Notes: generated from the letters alone by a model not told the origin. Shown: positions 23,717-35,444, numbered from the stretch's first letter. The stretch: 64,000 bases of DNA from Clitoria ternatea (GCA_037962975.1 CM075669.1:119800501-119864500); one strand, 5' to 3'. Numbers and translations are program-made.

Positions 23717-24780
23717 CCTGAAACCGGCTTAAAGCACTCAGGTTTTCCACTCAGCAAGATAATCCTAACCGACCCATCATTCACTCAGTCAATTAATTCT
23801 AAATCTGAGTCATCTTTCAATCAGTCTTTCACTCGGCAATTTCATTCCAAAACCGAGTCATCTCAATCAGTCTTCCACTCGGTAAACTTATTACAAAGCC
23901 GACCCATCTTTCGCCCGGCTTTCACTTGGTGAAATTATCTTTAAAACAACTTCTTTTTCTTTCTCTCGAGCTAGGTTTCCTAGCCCTAAGCCTTTCACTC
24001 GGGCGGAGCTATTCCTGAATACATCTGGACAGACTCACAGTATGTCCCCATCGGTGCCAATCCCCACTCGGAATTACACACCTGGAGTATCACACTCGGA
24101 CTCCACCATCAAGTTCCATTCGGAATTACTGTGACCTCCCATCACTTGGAGGAATTCACCAAGCTGTCTCACTTAGACTTATTTAAATCTTGTCCACTCG
24201 GAATATATATAACTTTATTCTCTCGGAAGAGGACTCCTAGAATACATCAATCAGAGCCATCACAATCACACTCCCCTTGGGAGAGGTTCATTCGGGATTT
24301 CCCACTCGGAAATAATTAGACCTATCATTACTCGGGGAAATCTCTTGCTAAGATCCCACTCGGAATAGGTTCATTAAAATGGATTTCTCTCAGAACACAT
24401 TTCTCTTGGATTCCTTATGAGCCTTCACCACTCGGAAAAAGGCCCAATGGCTATAGCCTCACAACAATATTCCACTCGGGAGGTCCCGTCTCGGACATAA
24501 CTTACTCAGGATTTCACTCGGAAATTAACCACCTCATGAAATTATTAAGACTCCAGCTCGGACAGAATCCGTCCAGTACCTCACCCATTCTCCGTTTGCT
24601 CATCTCGCTTGGGCGAATACTATCCCCAAGATCCTTTGCTCGGGCGGATTTTGTCCAGTGGCAAATCCTTTCACCCTCGCTCGGGCGAAGCCCCATTTGC
24701 CTGGGCGAATTTCCTCCAGAAGCTATAATACTGATACAGGGGATCCTCGCCTGAGCGAGATCCCTTCTCGCTTGAGCGAG
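23717..24780. repeat. CACTCGG array ending in TCGCTYRAGCGA motifs (right half)
   Basis: Continuation of 13985-14345 beyond element A. About 25 exact or one-off copies of CACTCGG/CCGAGT spaced 15-45 bases up to about 24540. Then CTCGCTTGGGCGAA, CTCGCTCGGGCGAAG, CTCGCCTGAGCGAG and CTCGCTTGAGCGAG types at 24600-24780. The two motif families are interleaved and partly hybrid (TCGCTCGGGCGAA). Confidence 0.85.
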
Positions 24781-26580
24781 AATATCAGGACATAGACAGA
24801 AACGAAAATTCACACACAGGCCGTCATATGAAACCTCATTATAACCTAATTTAATTACAACCAATACTTCATACACATCACATGAGGCATATAAAACTCT
24901 CACCACCCATTCATACTTGGAAATTCTCATTTCCACTCATCAATCACTCTTTTAAACTCTGATTCATCAACTATAAAATGAAGGCTTTAAGACACTTTTC
25001 GTTACCACATTACTCATCTCAAAATAGTCCTCTACACTTTATTTAACTCATTCATTCATAAATTTTTTTACCATAATTCAGTTCATGTCCAACCAAGGGA
25101 CCATCAAACACTTATGATCAACATCATATATATATATACATACATTTTCATAATAATCAATATAGCCAAGCCATCATTCATCACTTCATCAAATCAATCA
25201 TATAAGGCATTTATGGCAAGGCATTGCATGAGTTCACACATTTACATAATTTTCAATTAATCACTCATGCAATTGAAATGTAAACTCCTCTCCTACCTCG
25301 AGAGAAGAAATCGAAATTCCAACGCTCCGATTGCTTTGATCATTATGCATCATCGTCCAGAATACAATCCTATCCACAATTACACATACACATGTAATCA
25401 ATAAATCATCATAAAACATCACTTCTCTTAACTTATGATCAAGTCCTAGACTTGTCTATACCCCAAATTCATATGCCTATGTTAGGCTTCAGGAATTCCT
25501 TTCCCAAAGCTAAGATCTTCAAAGTCTCAAAGGGTTAACTATACCCAACAACATCAACACTTAAAATTAATCCCTCAAATCAACATACCTATATACATGC
25601 ATATATCTTCATTTGCAACTCATGACTTAGTTCACCATTTTATCACATCAATATTCAACTCCTATCCTTCAAATATTCATTTCTATGTATAACATCATTC
25701 CAAGGTACCAAAATCATCAAAATCATCAAGTGGGTCAAAATCCCCAAATTATTAATACTTAGGGTTCCCTTTCCAAACATTCAAGCCTAGGGTTTCCATT
25801 ACCACCCACATGCAAGGTTTCTAACATCACCATCTTTAACCCAGTACCCCAAAATCATAATGAGATAAGGAAGGGGTGAAAGATCTTTACCTCAAATCCA
25901 AGCTCCACCAAAAACAAAAATGAAAGTGAAGAAGAGAAAGGAGATGACCCCACAAGCTTCCAATGCTCCATAGATGCCATTCAAGCCTCACAAATCCGTG
26001 GAAACCATTTAATTTTTGAGTGGAGTGGCAAGGGAGAGGGGTGGCCATGGTTTGGGCAAGAGAAGAATGGAGGAGAAGAAGAGGTCTTCACCGAAAATGA
26101 GAAAGGGGAAAGAGGAATTCTTTTTGTGCAATTATGATACATTGTCCAATGGGCCATTTAATCTATTAACCATTGTATAATAGAGTGTAAAGTGAGTGGG
26201 GAGAGAGAGAAAAAGAAGTGGACGGCTGAAACATGGAGGGAAGAAAGGGAATTATCATTTTCTTTTTAATCCAATTTGGTTTGTAATTTCCCCGTTTCAT
26301 ATCCTACATCGAGTCCAATTAATTAGTCCCTTGATACTAAAAATTATTCCAAATACACCATCTCAACCATAATAATTTTCTAAACATTCTAGACCCATCA
26401 AATACTCAATTTGACCAAGTGGGTCCCACATCATCTGTTAATTAACCCGGTTCAGGTAAATCTTAGTTTACCGATAATTCACCTCTAATATCTAACAACA
26501 TCTCCCATAATTATTTGACCATAAATGATTAATTATCATTATCCAATAAATTTATTTTCCTTAAAATTCGGGATGTTAGA
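24781..26580 (-). repeat. 5' (U3) part of the inverted LTR-X
   Basis: AT-rich sequence without coding signal. It aligns in reverse with 1-1750 of copy 1a (for example the block reading CTCGAGAGAAG near 25300). Purine-rich on the plus strand at 25860-26240, which is the reversed pyrimidine-rich leader region of the LTR. Nothing else recognised. Confidence 0.6.
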
Positions 26581-26585
26581 GTGCT

Positions 26586-26823
26586 AGTATACATATTCCT
26601 TTCCGCTGCAAACTCAATTATTTTGTATACACATTGGGGTGATTAATTTATCGATCCAGTTCATTAAATTCAAAAATCTCAATCTTCGGTTTTCAGTGGT
26701 TCAGTTCTTAGTGTAATGTTAGATGTTGGACTTACTTTTAAACGCAAAAAATTTACTCGTATTTTTATTAATTAGTTAACTTGATTACATTGGGATACAA
26801 GTCCAGGAAATCAGGGGTTGACA
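26586..26823 (+). mobile_element. LTR-X copy 2, right part (3' end)
   Basis: Resumes the sequence interrupted at 11431. Contains GTATACATATTC, the TTTACTCGTATTTTTATTAA block and the end block CAGGAAATCAGGGGTTGACA, matching the ends near 4750 and 7089. Confidence 0.8.
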
Positions 26824-27990
26824 AAGTTGTTATCTAGTTATTAATTTTGAAAAATAGATTTTAAAAATAAAACATAAACAAAGTAATTTATTTTTATTTT
26901 TAAAAAATATTTTAATAAGTTGTTATCTGCTATTAATTTTAAAAAATAGGTTTTAAAAAAACAAATAAACTAATTTATTTTTATTTTTAAAAAATTGATT
27001 TGATAAGTTATTATCTATTTGTTAATTTTGAAAAATAGATTTTAAAAATAAAAAACAAACTAACTAATTTAGTTTATTTTAAAAAAATTCTTTTGATAAA
27101 TTGTTATCTATTATTAATTTTAAAAAAGTAGGTTTTAAAAATAAAAAACAAACAAACAGATTTATTTTTATTTTAAAAAAATTAATTTGATAAATTGTTA
27201 TTTATCTATTAATGTTTAAAAACTAGTTTTGAAAATAAAAAAGAAACAAATAAATTTATTTTATTTTAAAAAATTGATTTGATAAGTCGTTATCTATTTC
27301 TTAATTTTAAAAATAGGTTTTAAAAATAAAAAAACAAAAAATTTATTTTTATTTAAAAAATTATTTTGATAAGTTGTTATCAATTATTAATTTTAAAAAA
27401 TAGGTTTTAAAAATAAAAAATAAATAAACCATTTTATTTTTAATTTTAAAAAAATTGTTTTGATAAGTTGTTATGTACTATTAATTTTGAAAAATAGATT
27501 TTAAAAATAAAAAACAAACAATTAAATTTATTTTTATTTTAAGAAATTGATTTGATAAGTTGTTATCTATCTACTATTTTAAAAAAAAGTTTTTAAAAAT
27601 AAAAAATAAACAAAAAAATTATTTTTACTTAAAAAATTGATTTGATAAGTTGTTATCTATTTATTAATTTTAAGAAATAGGTTTTAAAAATAAAAAAGAA
27701 ATAAATGAATTTATTTTTATTTAAAATAAAATTGATTTGATAAGTTGTTATCTACTATTAATTTTAAAAAATAGGTTTTAAAAATAAAAATAAACAAAAA
27801 AATTATTTTTATTTTAAAAATATGATTTGATAAGTTGTTATCTATTTATTATTTTTGAACAACAGGTTTTAAAAATAAAAAAACAAACAAACTAATTTAT
27901 TTCTATTTAAAAACATTGATTAGATAAGTTGTTATCAGCTACTTATTTTGAAAAATAGGTTTTAAATATAAAAATAAATAAATTTATTAT
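26824..27990. repeat. AT-rich tandem array, ~91-bp unit, about 13 copies
   Basis: The phrase GATAAGTTGTTATCTA, followed by TTAATTTT, AAAATAGGTTTTAAAAATAAA and TTTATTTTTATTTTAAAAAA, recurs with a period near 91 bp (starts near 26825, 26915, 27006, 27100, 27196, 27287, 27373, 27467, 27557, 27644, 27742, 27833, 27925). Units are 75-90% alike by eye. It abuts the end of LTR-X copy 2. Could be a minisatellite or matrix-attachment-like DNA. Confidence 0.85.
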
Positions 27991-28299
27991 TTAATTAGAT
28001 ATATTTTTGAAACAATTTATTATCTAATTTAATAATTTAATGTTTTTATTTTTATTATTAAAAATTATTTTAATTCATTTAATAAAAATATTTTCAAAAT
28101 AATTATCAATATTATTTAATATAAATAGAGATTAGATTATCATGACAATTAATATTTTACTTTGATTTTAAAATGGATTGTTTAATTTTAAATTTCATAA
28201 TTACAATAACATTTAATTTGATATTTTAATTTGTTTAGAAAATTATTTTTACTATGAATTTGAAAAAGTAAAATAAATGGGACCGTATTTCATTAGATG

Positions 28300-29573
28300 T
28301 TGACACGTGTCATAAAAGCTTCATAAATGTATATAATAGAGATTGGAAAATTGACGTAGAGAAAGAAAAGGCAGAAACAGTTCATGTAGAAAGAGAGCGT
28401 GAATCAAATAGCACCAAGCAAGTTTTTAAAAATTTTTATTCAATTCATCATCTTGATTTTTGTTTCCTAGTGAATTGTAATGAAATAATATACATGATTG
28501 AATATGTGAAGTCCTTTCCCATATACAAAAATTTAATAATCAGTAGCATAGAGTACCTTTTGATATTTTGTTATTAACCAAGTTGGAATATTACATTTGT
28601 AAAATTTAAAAATAAAATTGACATTGGCATATAACAAAAATTAAAATCTTCATATTAGAGATTAATTTAGACTAGACACCTTGTTAATCTATGTTTAAAC
28701 CATAAAATATTTTAATAATGTCGATATGTAACAAAAATTAAAATCTTTATGTTAGGGATTAATTTGAGTGAGACGTCCTGTTAAGCTATGTTTTAATTAA
28801 TTTGGACCGTAAAATATTTTGATAATAAAATTTAGAATCTTTATATTAGAGATTAATTTGGACGGGATGTCCTGTTAATCTATGTTTTAAGTTATTTTTA
28901 ATAAAAGATTTAATTTAAACCATAAAATATTTTAACAATGGTTGATATGTAACAAAATTAAAATATTTAGATTAGAGATTAATTTGGACGAGACGTCCTG
29001 TTAATCTAGGTTTTCAAATAATATAAAATTTTTTAAAAAATAATTTAGACCATTAAGTTTCTTTCTTTCCTAAAAAAATAATAAAATAAGTAAACCTAAG
29101 GTTCCCTTTTCTTTAAAAAAATATATATACAATATTTGAGATCAATTTGGACAAGACGTCCTATTAATTAACATTCCCTAAATCTAAAAGTTTTAAACTT
29201 ATTTATATTTTTTAATAATAACGAAAGAACTCCGTAACCCTGATTTCCCCATTCGCTTAGGGAATACATAGGAGCGGGAACAATTAATTTTGTCAGCCCC
29301 AATTTAAAAATAAATATATCGTATTACAAGTTAATCACCAAATTTATAACTTTAATTATTAATTCTATCATAAATCCACAAGACTTTTTTAAGAGGTTTA
29401 AATTACAAGTTATCAGGATTATTCAAAACATAAACAATTTAGGGTAATCGTTTAAAACGGACAGAGTGGGGTGTTAATACCTTTCCCATCTGTAACCAGA
29501 CTCTCAAACTTAAAATCTCAATTTAGGAAGTATCTTTACATTTGGGTTTCTCCGATGTTTTACCTTAAAAACA
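28300..29573 (+). mobile_element. Degenerate Tat/Ogre-type LTR remnant
   Basis: The segment at 29230-29300 (CCCATTCGCTTAGGGAATAC, AGGAGCGGGAACAATTAA) and the segment at 29460-29560 (GGGGTGTTAATACCTTTCCC, TGTAACCAGACTC) resemble the 3' half of legume Tat/Ogre LTRs, where such phrases precede the primer site. The left boundary is uncertain. No coding sequence. Assignment rests on remembered phrase order, not alignment. Confidence 0.45.
28655..29170. repeat. Five dispersed units with an imperfect palindrome around GACGTC
   Basis: Copies near 28660, 28757, 28850, 28976 and 29138. Each reads roughly AGATTAATTTGGACGAGACG followed by TCCTGTTAATCT, so AGATTAA pairs with TTAATCT and GGACG with CGTCC. 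Intervening sequence (ACCATAAAATATTTTAA, GATATGTAACAAAAATTAAA) is also repeated, giving irregular units of 90-160 bp. Confidence 0.75.
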
Positions 29574-29574
29574 T

Positions 29575-29593
29575 TGGTGGTGACTCCAGGGTT
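29575..29593 (+). other. Tat/Ogre-like primer-binding region (decayed)
   Basis: TGGTGGTGACTCCAGGG directly after an ACA end. Tat/Ogre elements typically have a TGGCGACTCC-type site (tRNA-Arg). One or two changes here; tentative. Confidence 0.4.
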
Positions 29594-32500
29594 TCTAAAA
29601 GGAATTCAGGAACCTATTTTCTTTTTACTGTCAGTTTCCCGCCATGATCCCGATCACGACACCATACCCTTTGTGAAATTTACACTTTTAGAACGTTGTT
29701 TTAGCCATAAGAATTTAGCCATCAAAACTATTTCGTCGCTACTTGCAGCCTCTTTTGAGACAAGGAAAAGGTTGGCAACCAAGAATTACCCTAGGTGGAG
29801 GTTTACGACGTGAGTCGGTAACCAATCATAAAGGCATTGGTAAAATTTCTTCTTAGTCAATCTCCAATGTCGTCACTGAATATGTCTTTATATTAGTTAG
29901 ACCAGTTCGGTTACTAATCCAATGTCTTCAATCTCAACCATTATAAATCTTAAGCCACGACATCGTGTAGTCTAGAAGCCAAGCATCATCACTTAGTCAC
30001 CGAACCTCCATCACAAGCCCTGGCTAATCATCTTCTTTTGACCTCAAAACCTCATCTATCACCACTGTCCTGAATCGACATCGATGCGGTACAACATCGT
30101 GTTGCATTAATTGACACTTCACGACCTTAGTCTCCTTGTCCATGTCCATCTTATGACTACAAACATCATTCGCTAGCTCTACCACACCACCAATTATAAG
30201 CCACCACCGTAGCAAATCCAACAATGTTGCAACAGGTGGTTGGGAGACGAGTTGGAAACTAAACCAAATTGGGTCAACGCACGAAAGGAACTACTAAGGG
30301 ATGGATAGAAAGTAGGGTTTTAGAAACTGATAAAACAAAAATGACATCCTTTTATGTCATTTATGTGTCCATCTTATCACTTAATATGTCACATAATCAA
30401 ATATTAACTTCATTATGGGAATAATTAACGGATTAGACCTAAGTAAAAGACAGTTGCTTGGGTTGGAAACTTTTTTAGGAACTAAATTTCAAGGTCTTAA
30501 CAAAGTGAGGAAGAAAATTGCTAGTTGACTCCTTACAACGACAAAAAATATATTTAAATTAATTAGAAAATTTATGAATAATATTAAGTTTATAAATTAC
30601 TCTTGTTTTATCATTATCATTAAATAAAATAATTTATAAAAACACATAATAAAATTAAATAATATTTATTAGAGATTAAGGATATAATTAAAAAAATATT
30701 GAAAGCTTCCTAATTTAATAGTAGAAAGTGACTTTCTTACATGAAGGATCATCAAAAGCTTATAACATGTGACTTACATTAATGAAATAAGTATTGAAGA
30801 AGAAGGGAAAGAACTAGAAATTTAGGTTCATGTTGTCCTACTTAAGATAGATCTCAAATAGGAACCTCAATCTCAAGTTGTACCTTAATAAATCAAGAAG
30901 CTCAAAAGTCTAAACCTGAAGAAAAAAGTCAAGAATTCTCTAGAATATGAGGTCATTACTTTAACTAATGTTATAGTCTCTTTAGCAATCTATGATAAGG
31001 CTTCTCAAGGAACTGTGGTATGGACATAGAAGAAGTCATTTCTCTTCCTAAGACTAAAGTAACCACAAGGATAGATAGATATGATGCGGGAGTTTTAGAG
31101 GAAGTTTAGAGTAAGTCCAATAATACCCCGAGATTAGAGTATGTGTTTTACCATGTTTTCATTGCCTACAGCTACTTAAATTTATTGCCAAGCTTGTATT
31201 TTATGATAAGATATTTTCATTTTCACAAATATTAGGGATGAGGTAAAATTTTCAACTAATTTTTCCCCAGTTTTATGGTTAAAAGAGGGATACGTTTCAG
31301 GTACTGAAGAGAAAAAATTCAACAAGTTAAATCCTGAGCTTGGCTTCAGCGAACAATTACACTTTAGCAAACACTTTCAATTCAGCGAACCTCAATGGTA
31401 ATTTTAGCATGTTGCTTTGGATCTAATGACTTGCAACAAGTTATGTAACCTACAGATGGAGAATCTTGAAACCCTAGCTGTGTGTTTCAATAATAATTTT
31501 TTTGTTAAAACAAAGGTCAAAATATCTCACCTACTCTGCTTCATATTGAAGAAAATCTTTTCATTTTAAATAGAGGTCGGGTATTAGCTTAGAACTTATG
31601 CATCTTACAAGGAAGAATCATAGTAGTTCCTAAGTTGTCATATCTTTGTCCGACCTATATTTTGAGATCTGATAGATGTTTTAGCTCTTGGTGTGGCGTG
31701 GCATGGCAAGAGAACTCCATTCAGTTATAGAGACCTTGGAGGTAACATATTTAAGACCTTGTAACCCATCTCTATGTTTTTCTTTTATTTTAGGAATAAT
31801 CCATATGAACATTTATGGTTGAACCTCTTTTGTTGGGATTAAAGTGTAGTAAATCTTTTGTCAGGATCTATGTATTGATTTGATTATCTATGCTTCTTGA
31901 TTACGTTAGTTTCTATTTCTGTTCTTAATGTTTGCTTTTCATGAGAAGAACATTTCATGATTTGTGTTAACTGTACCGTTTGGAAATACTCATTAAGGTA
32001 GTGCATGTACTAAGTTACTCAAACCACTACATGATAACAAAAGGATAATTTATAATTAGGAAGCATTACTTAAAGAAGTTAGTTTCTTAAGCCCACTTGA
32101 ATAACGTTGAGTTAATTTTGAGAAAGTTCTCAAGGAATTGAGACCTAAAAGGATTAACTTTAGCATCTATCTGTCAAATAATTAGGTTTAGTGATATTTT
32201 TGTCACATTAACTTATTAGAAGTAAGTAAACATATCACAAGATACATAATTCTTTAGGAAATGAAATGAAACTTCAATCCCAACATCATTTATTTGTATT
32301 TTATTTCTGTATTTTTAACTTGCATAAAGAAACACAAAAATCAACCACACTTGTAAACCCGTTTATAGTCTTTTCAATTTTCTTTATAAAGTAAATATTG
32401 CATATTTGCTTTGATATTTAACATGTCCCTCTATATTTGACACTCTTATTCCTTTTTCAAAACTACCATGATAGGTTGGTCTGCTTGCCAATTGTGTTTT

Positions 32501-32943
32501 ATAATTACCCAACTCAGTGGTTCATCAGTTTCTAGCCCCATCTATTATGAACTTAAGCCATTTACCTTCCTTTATTGACCAATGTGGAATCTCATTTCCT
32601 CATATCAATGATGAGTTTAAGTCTTTAGGCTCTCTATTCAAGATACCTTCTTTTTCTAACCAAAGAAAAGATGAAATCTCGGTAAGAATACCCTCAATGC
32701 AGACATATAAAAGAAGACAAAAGAAGAAGTACTACTAGAGCTACAATCTTAAAAGGAAAAGTTTAATGAGGGTTAAAGACCTTATCCAATGGAGTGGCTT
32801 AGTTGCATAAGAGTTTGACAAAATTAACGTAATAATGGATGGCCACTGAACTAATTCTTAAAGTTTCAGCAAGAGATAAACTCATGCCTTTAATGTCTTT
32901 TCCTCCCAAGGATCCTAAGGATAAACTTGAACAAAGCTAATAA
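29594..32943. other. Unassigned AT-rich sequence, no gene recognised
   Basis: I see no ORF with a recognisable domain. Short frames at 29594-29813 (plus) and 30024-30224 (minus) have no family features. The sequence following a Tat/Ogre-like primer site may be its decayed interior, but no gag or pol motif is readable. Confidence 0.4.
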
Positions 32944-33636
32944 GGATCCAACCTAGTATAGAACTTGGGACTTTTTGTTAGGGTCATCTTTAGGTCATTT
33001 CCTTTGTATTTGTTTCTAGGTTTTTCTTGTTAGGATTTTAGAGTCACCCTTAGGCTTAAAAACCATTTTTAATTGTATTTTTAATTAGGCTAGTATGGGT
33101 TTTAGGGTTTTTAGTTTTACTTTGTGTTATTTTTGTGTTTGGGCCATTTTTGAGCCTTAGGAACATAGTCCTTTTAGTTTGAGTGAAAATGCTTCTTTAC
33201 CATAGGTTAATATTTAGGTTAGTTAGCTCAATTAGGGTGGCTTATCTATTAATAGGTCTAGAGTTTCAAATTATATTCTTAGATCTTTTGAATAAATTTG
33301 AATTTTTTTTTAATGAGAAGCATTCTCTCTCTAAAGCTTAAGTCTCTTAACACTCATGAGTATAATCTTATCTTTGGAGTACCTTCCAAGTGATGACAAC
33401 ACCTTTGCTTATCTTTTTCTCTAAGAAAAGTGGCACCAAATTTCTCTCCAAATCTTTTTATTTTTAAGATTTCTTCTAGTTTTCTCTTAGGTTTTCACAT
33501 ACACCTATACTCTCATTTTCGTTTTTAGCATAACTATGAGAAGAAAATATGGTTTCATGAAGATTGAAGGCTTAAAGAGCTAGAATTTATCTCCAAGATA
33601 GATCCAAAAAGAGAAATCACAAGAATGACTACATCA
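32944..33636 (+). repeat. Element C 5' LTR (693 bp)
   Basis: Matches 56487-57179 over exactly the same length, with about 80-85% similarity by eye. Ends GACTACATCA in both. In this copy a decayed tRNA-iMet primer site follows. The start is set by where similarity to the other copy begins (GGATCCAACC here, TGATCCAACC there). Confidence 0.7.
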
Positions 33637-33638
33637 TT

Positions 33639-33651
33639 TGCTATCATGAAC
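33639..33651 (+). other. Element C primer-binding site (decayed tRNA-iMet)
   Basis: TGCTATCATGAAC, two bases after the 5' LTR, resembles TGGTATCA plus GAGC. Supports 32944-33636 being a 5' LTR. Confidence 0.55.
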
Positions 33652-34321
33652 TTTGTCTCTTAGAGGTTTAATTTTTAGATCCACAATTTAATTCTTTAAG
33701 TTTTTGAATTCTAATTATAGATCCATACTCCTCTCCATCTCCTTTTTCTAATGACTTATCATATGTTTATTTCTATGTTCATTTATATTTTCCCTCAAAA
33801 AATAATGAAAACCTAAAAATCTAGATCTACTTACTTTGAATTTTAGTTTTTGAAATGAAACTTGATATCCTTGATATATGAAGGAACCAAAACATAACTT
33901 CAAAGTTTGAATCTATTTGGATCAACTTTGTTCTTAAAGCCAAAATTGTTCATCATCAAATTTAGAGCCAAATTCAAGTGTGCTTGATCTTCCTTTGTCT
34001 TCTTTTGTGTTTGATTTTTTTTAGCTGTGAATTTTTTATTTTAGTGTTTTTAAATAAAAATTCCAAAACTAGACATGTTTCAATTGTCTTAAATAGGTGC
34101 TACTTTCTTAGTGTTTGTCATGTTTTGATGTTTGTTTCTAATTGTAGTTCTTATGTTTTATGAATTGAAGCTTGATTCTTGAGTTTGGGAGTGTTAGGTA
34201 TTCACTTTTATGAATTGTTTAGGTGTTGAAACTCATCACTTAATCACTCTTTACTAAGTGTTGTTCAAGTTCCAAAGTTTTGTTAAAAGTCACTTTTCAC
34301 TTTATGGTAAAGCTTTATGTT
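33652..34321 (+). other. Element C leader, part 1
   Basis: AT-rich non-coding leader between primer site and the inserted solo LTR. No ORF of note. Confidence 0.5.
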
Positions 34322-34477
34322 GTAGGTGAAGACCATGAAGGATTTTGATAATGACAAGGCCAATGCCAGAGATCAAGAATGAAGATCCAAGACCAAGGCC
34401 TAATTAAAGTAAGACTCTACAAAAAGAAAGTACGGACATTAATATAAAAAGGTTTTAAAATAAGAATACATTCTGAT

Positions 34478-34705
34478 GGAATGTAATTGATTACCTCATT
34501 AGTGTAATCAATTACATCGTGTGATTGATTACCCCATTAGTGTAATTAATTACATCGTGTAATTGATTACCTCATTAGTGTAATCAATTACCTTAGCAAT
34601 GTAATCGATTACCATATTTAAGTAATGGATTACAATATGAACGTTATGTTTTAAAACTGATTTTAAAAGGCTATAATCGATTACCTATTTTATATAATCG
34701 ATTAC
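34478..34705. repeat. Array of GTAATCGATTAC palindromes in the solo copia LTR
   Basis: About ten exact or one-base variants of TGTAATYRATTACM, alternating with CATTAGT or CATCGTG spacers, located in U3 upstream of the TATA box. Two exact GTAATCGATTAC or TAATCGATTAC copies lie near 34590 and 34680-34705. Confidence 0.9.
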
Positions 34706-34834
34706 AACGTGATCAGAAAGCAAAAAATCATGTTGAAACATTATAACTTTTCACAAAATATTATTTTATCCAAGAGGTACCTTTCCAATTATTTTAATCA
34801 ATAATTTCACACCTCTTGAAGGCATTTCTTCTCC

Positions 34835-34842
34835 TATAAATA
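34835..34842 (+). promoter_or_regulatory. TATA box of the solo copia LTR
   Basis: TATAAATA about 600 bases before the LTR end; the flanking arms CTCCTAT and ATAGGAG are self-complementary. Confidence 0.7.
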
Positions 34843-34979
34843 GGAGGGTATTTCATTTACAAAAAAAATAACACCAACACCAAATACTTCCAATCCTTTC
34901 TTAAGAGCAATAATGGCCATATTCTCTTAATAGAGTTATTACTCTTCTTGTTCCTCAATTTGTTCATCATACTCTTGAA

Positions 34980-35170
34980 GAGAGTTTTTCTATAGAGTTC
35001 TTTATCTCTAAAGTGAGATTGATACTCAGAGTGGTGTATCTCTGAGGGTGTTCTTCTTGGATGTGGTGTAGCATCCAAGGGTGATGTTCTTGGGTATGGT
35101 GTAGTATCCAAGGGTGATGTGCTTGGGTGTGGTGTAGCATCCAATGCATTTGTGATCGGGATGTGAGTCC
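34980..35170. repeat. Short tandem repeats, about 33 bp, in the solo copia LTR
   Basis: The phrase ATCCAAGGGTGATGT with a variable CTTGGRTRTGGTGTAG part occurs three to four times between about 35030 and 35140. Downstream of the TATA box, so probably in the transcribed leader. Confidence 0.75.
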
Positions 35171-35444
35171 CCATTGTGGTATATAATCAAGGGATTTGAT
35201 TATAGTGAATTTCCTCAAGGGTGTCTTGAGAAGACTGGACGTAGGCAGTGGTTGGCCGAACCAGTATAAATCTCTGTTTGCACTTCTCTAACCCTTAAAC
35301 TCTTTATGTTTTAAGCATTATTATTCAAATCATATATCATTGCATATTGAGTTTTTAGAGGAGAAATTTATTAGTGAGAAAGTTCCTAACTACTCAATTC
35401 ACCCCCCCTTGAGTTTCCTAGAGGCCACCTGGGTTAACAGTAGG

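Larger units (their letters stand above)
11432..26580 (-). mobile_element. Inverted solo LTR-X, interrupted by element A
   Basis: A minus-orientation copy of LTR-X, recognised by reversed family blocks (CCCATATATGAAGATATGAG at about 11690, GCCGGCCAAGGC near 12035, the hairpin region at about 12940-13120). Reverse-complemented, it begins TCTAACATCCC at 26580 and ends GGGTGTTATA at 11432, a slightly decayed TG...CA LTR. It is flanked by a perfect 5-bp target-site duplication GTGCT (11427-11431 and 26581-26585). Without element A (14346-23711 plus its TSD) it is about 5.78 kb. No internal domain is present, so it is a solo LTR. It lies inside LTR-X copy 2, so the two form a large inverted repeat. 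Confidence 0.8.
34327..35439 (+). mobile_element. Solo copia LTR, SIRE/Maximus-like (1113 bp)
   Basis: Starts TGAAGACC and ends GTTAACA, flanked by a perfect 5-bp duplication GTAGG (34322-34326 and 35440-35444). The downstream half has phrases typical of soybean SIRE/Maximus LTRs (GACTGGACGTAGGCAG, GGCCGAACCAGTATAAAT, TCAATTCACCCCCCC). A TATA box TATAAATA at 34835-34842 is embedded in a perfect inverted repeat (CTCCTAT/ATAGGAG). No primer site or internal domain follows, so it is a solo LTR. Confidence 0.8.

Noticed and set aside
7644..26823. Simple 5-bp TSD for LTR-X copy 2
   Set aside because: Flanks AAGAG and AAGTT match at only three bases, too weak to claim, and the left flank is RPA-like while the right is a tandem array.
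29574..29813. 79-codon plus-strand frame after the Tat/Ogre-like primer site
   Set aside because: No recognisable gag or host domain and no supporting context.
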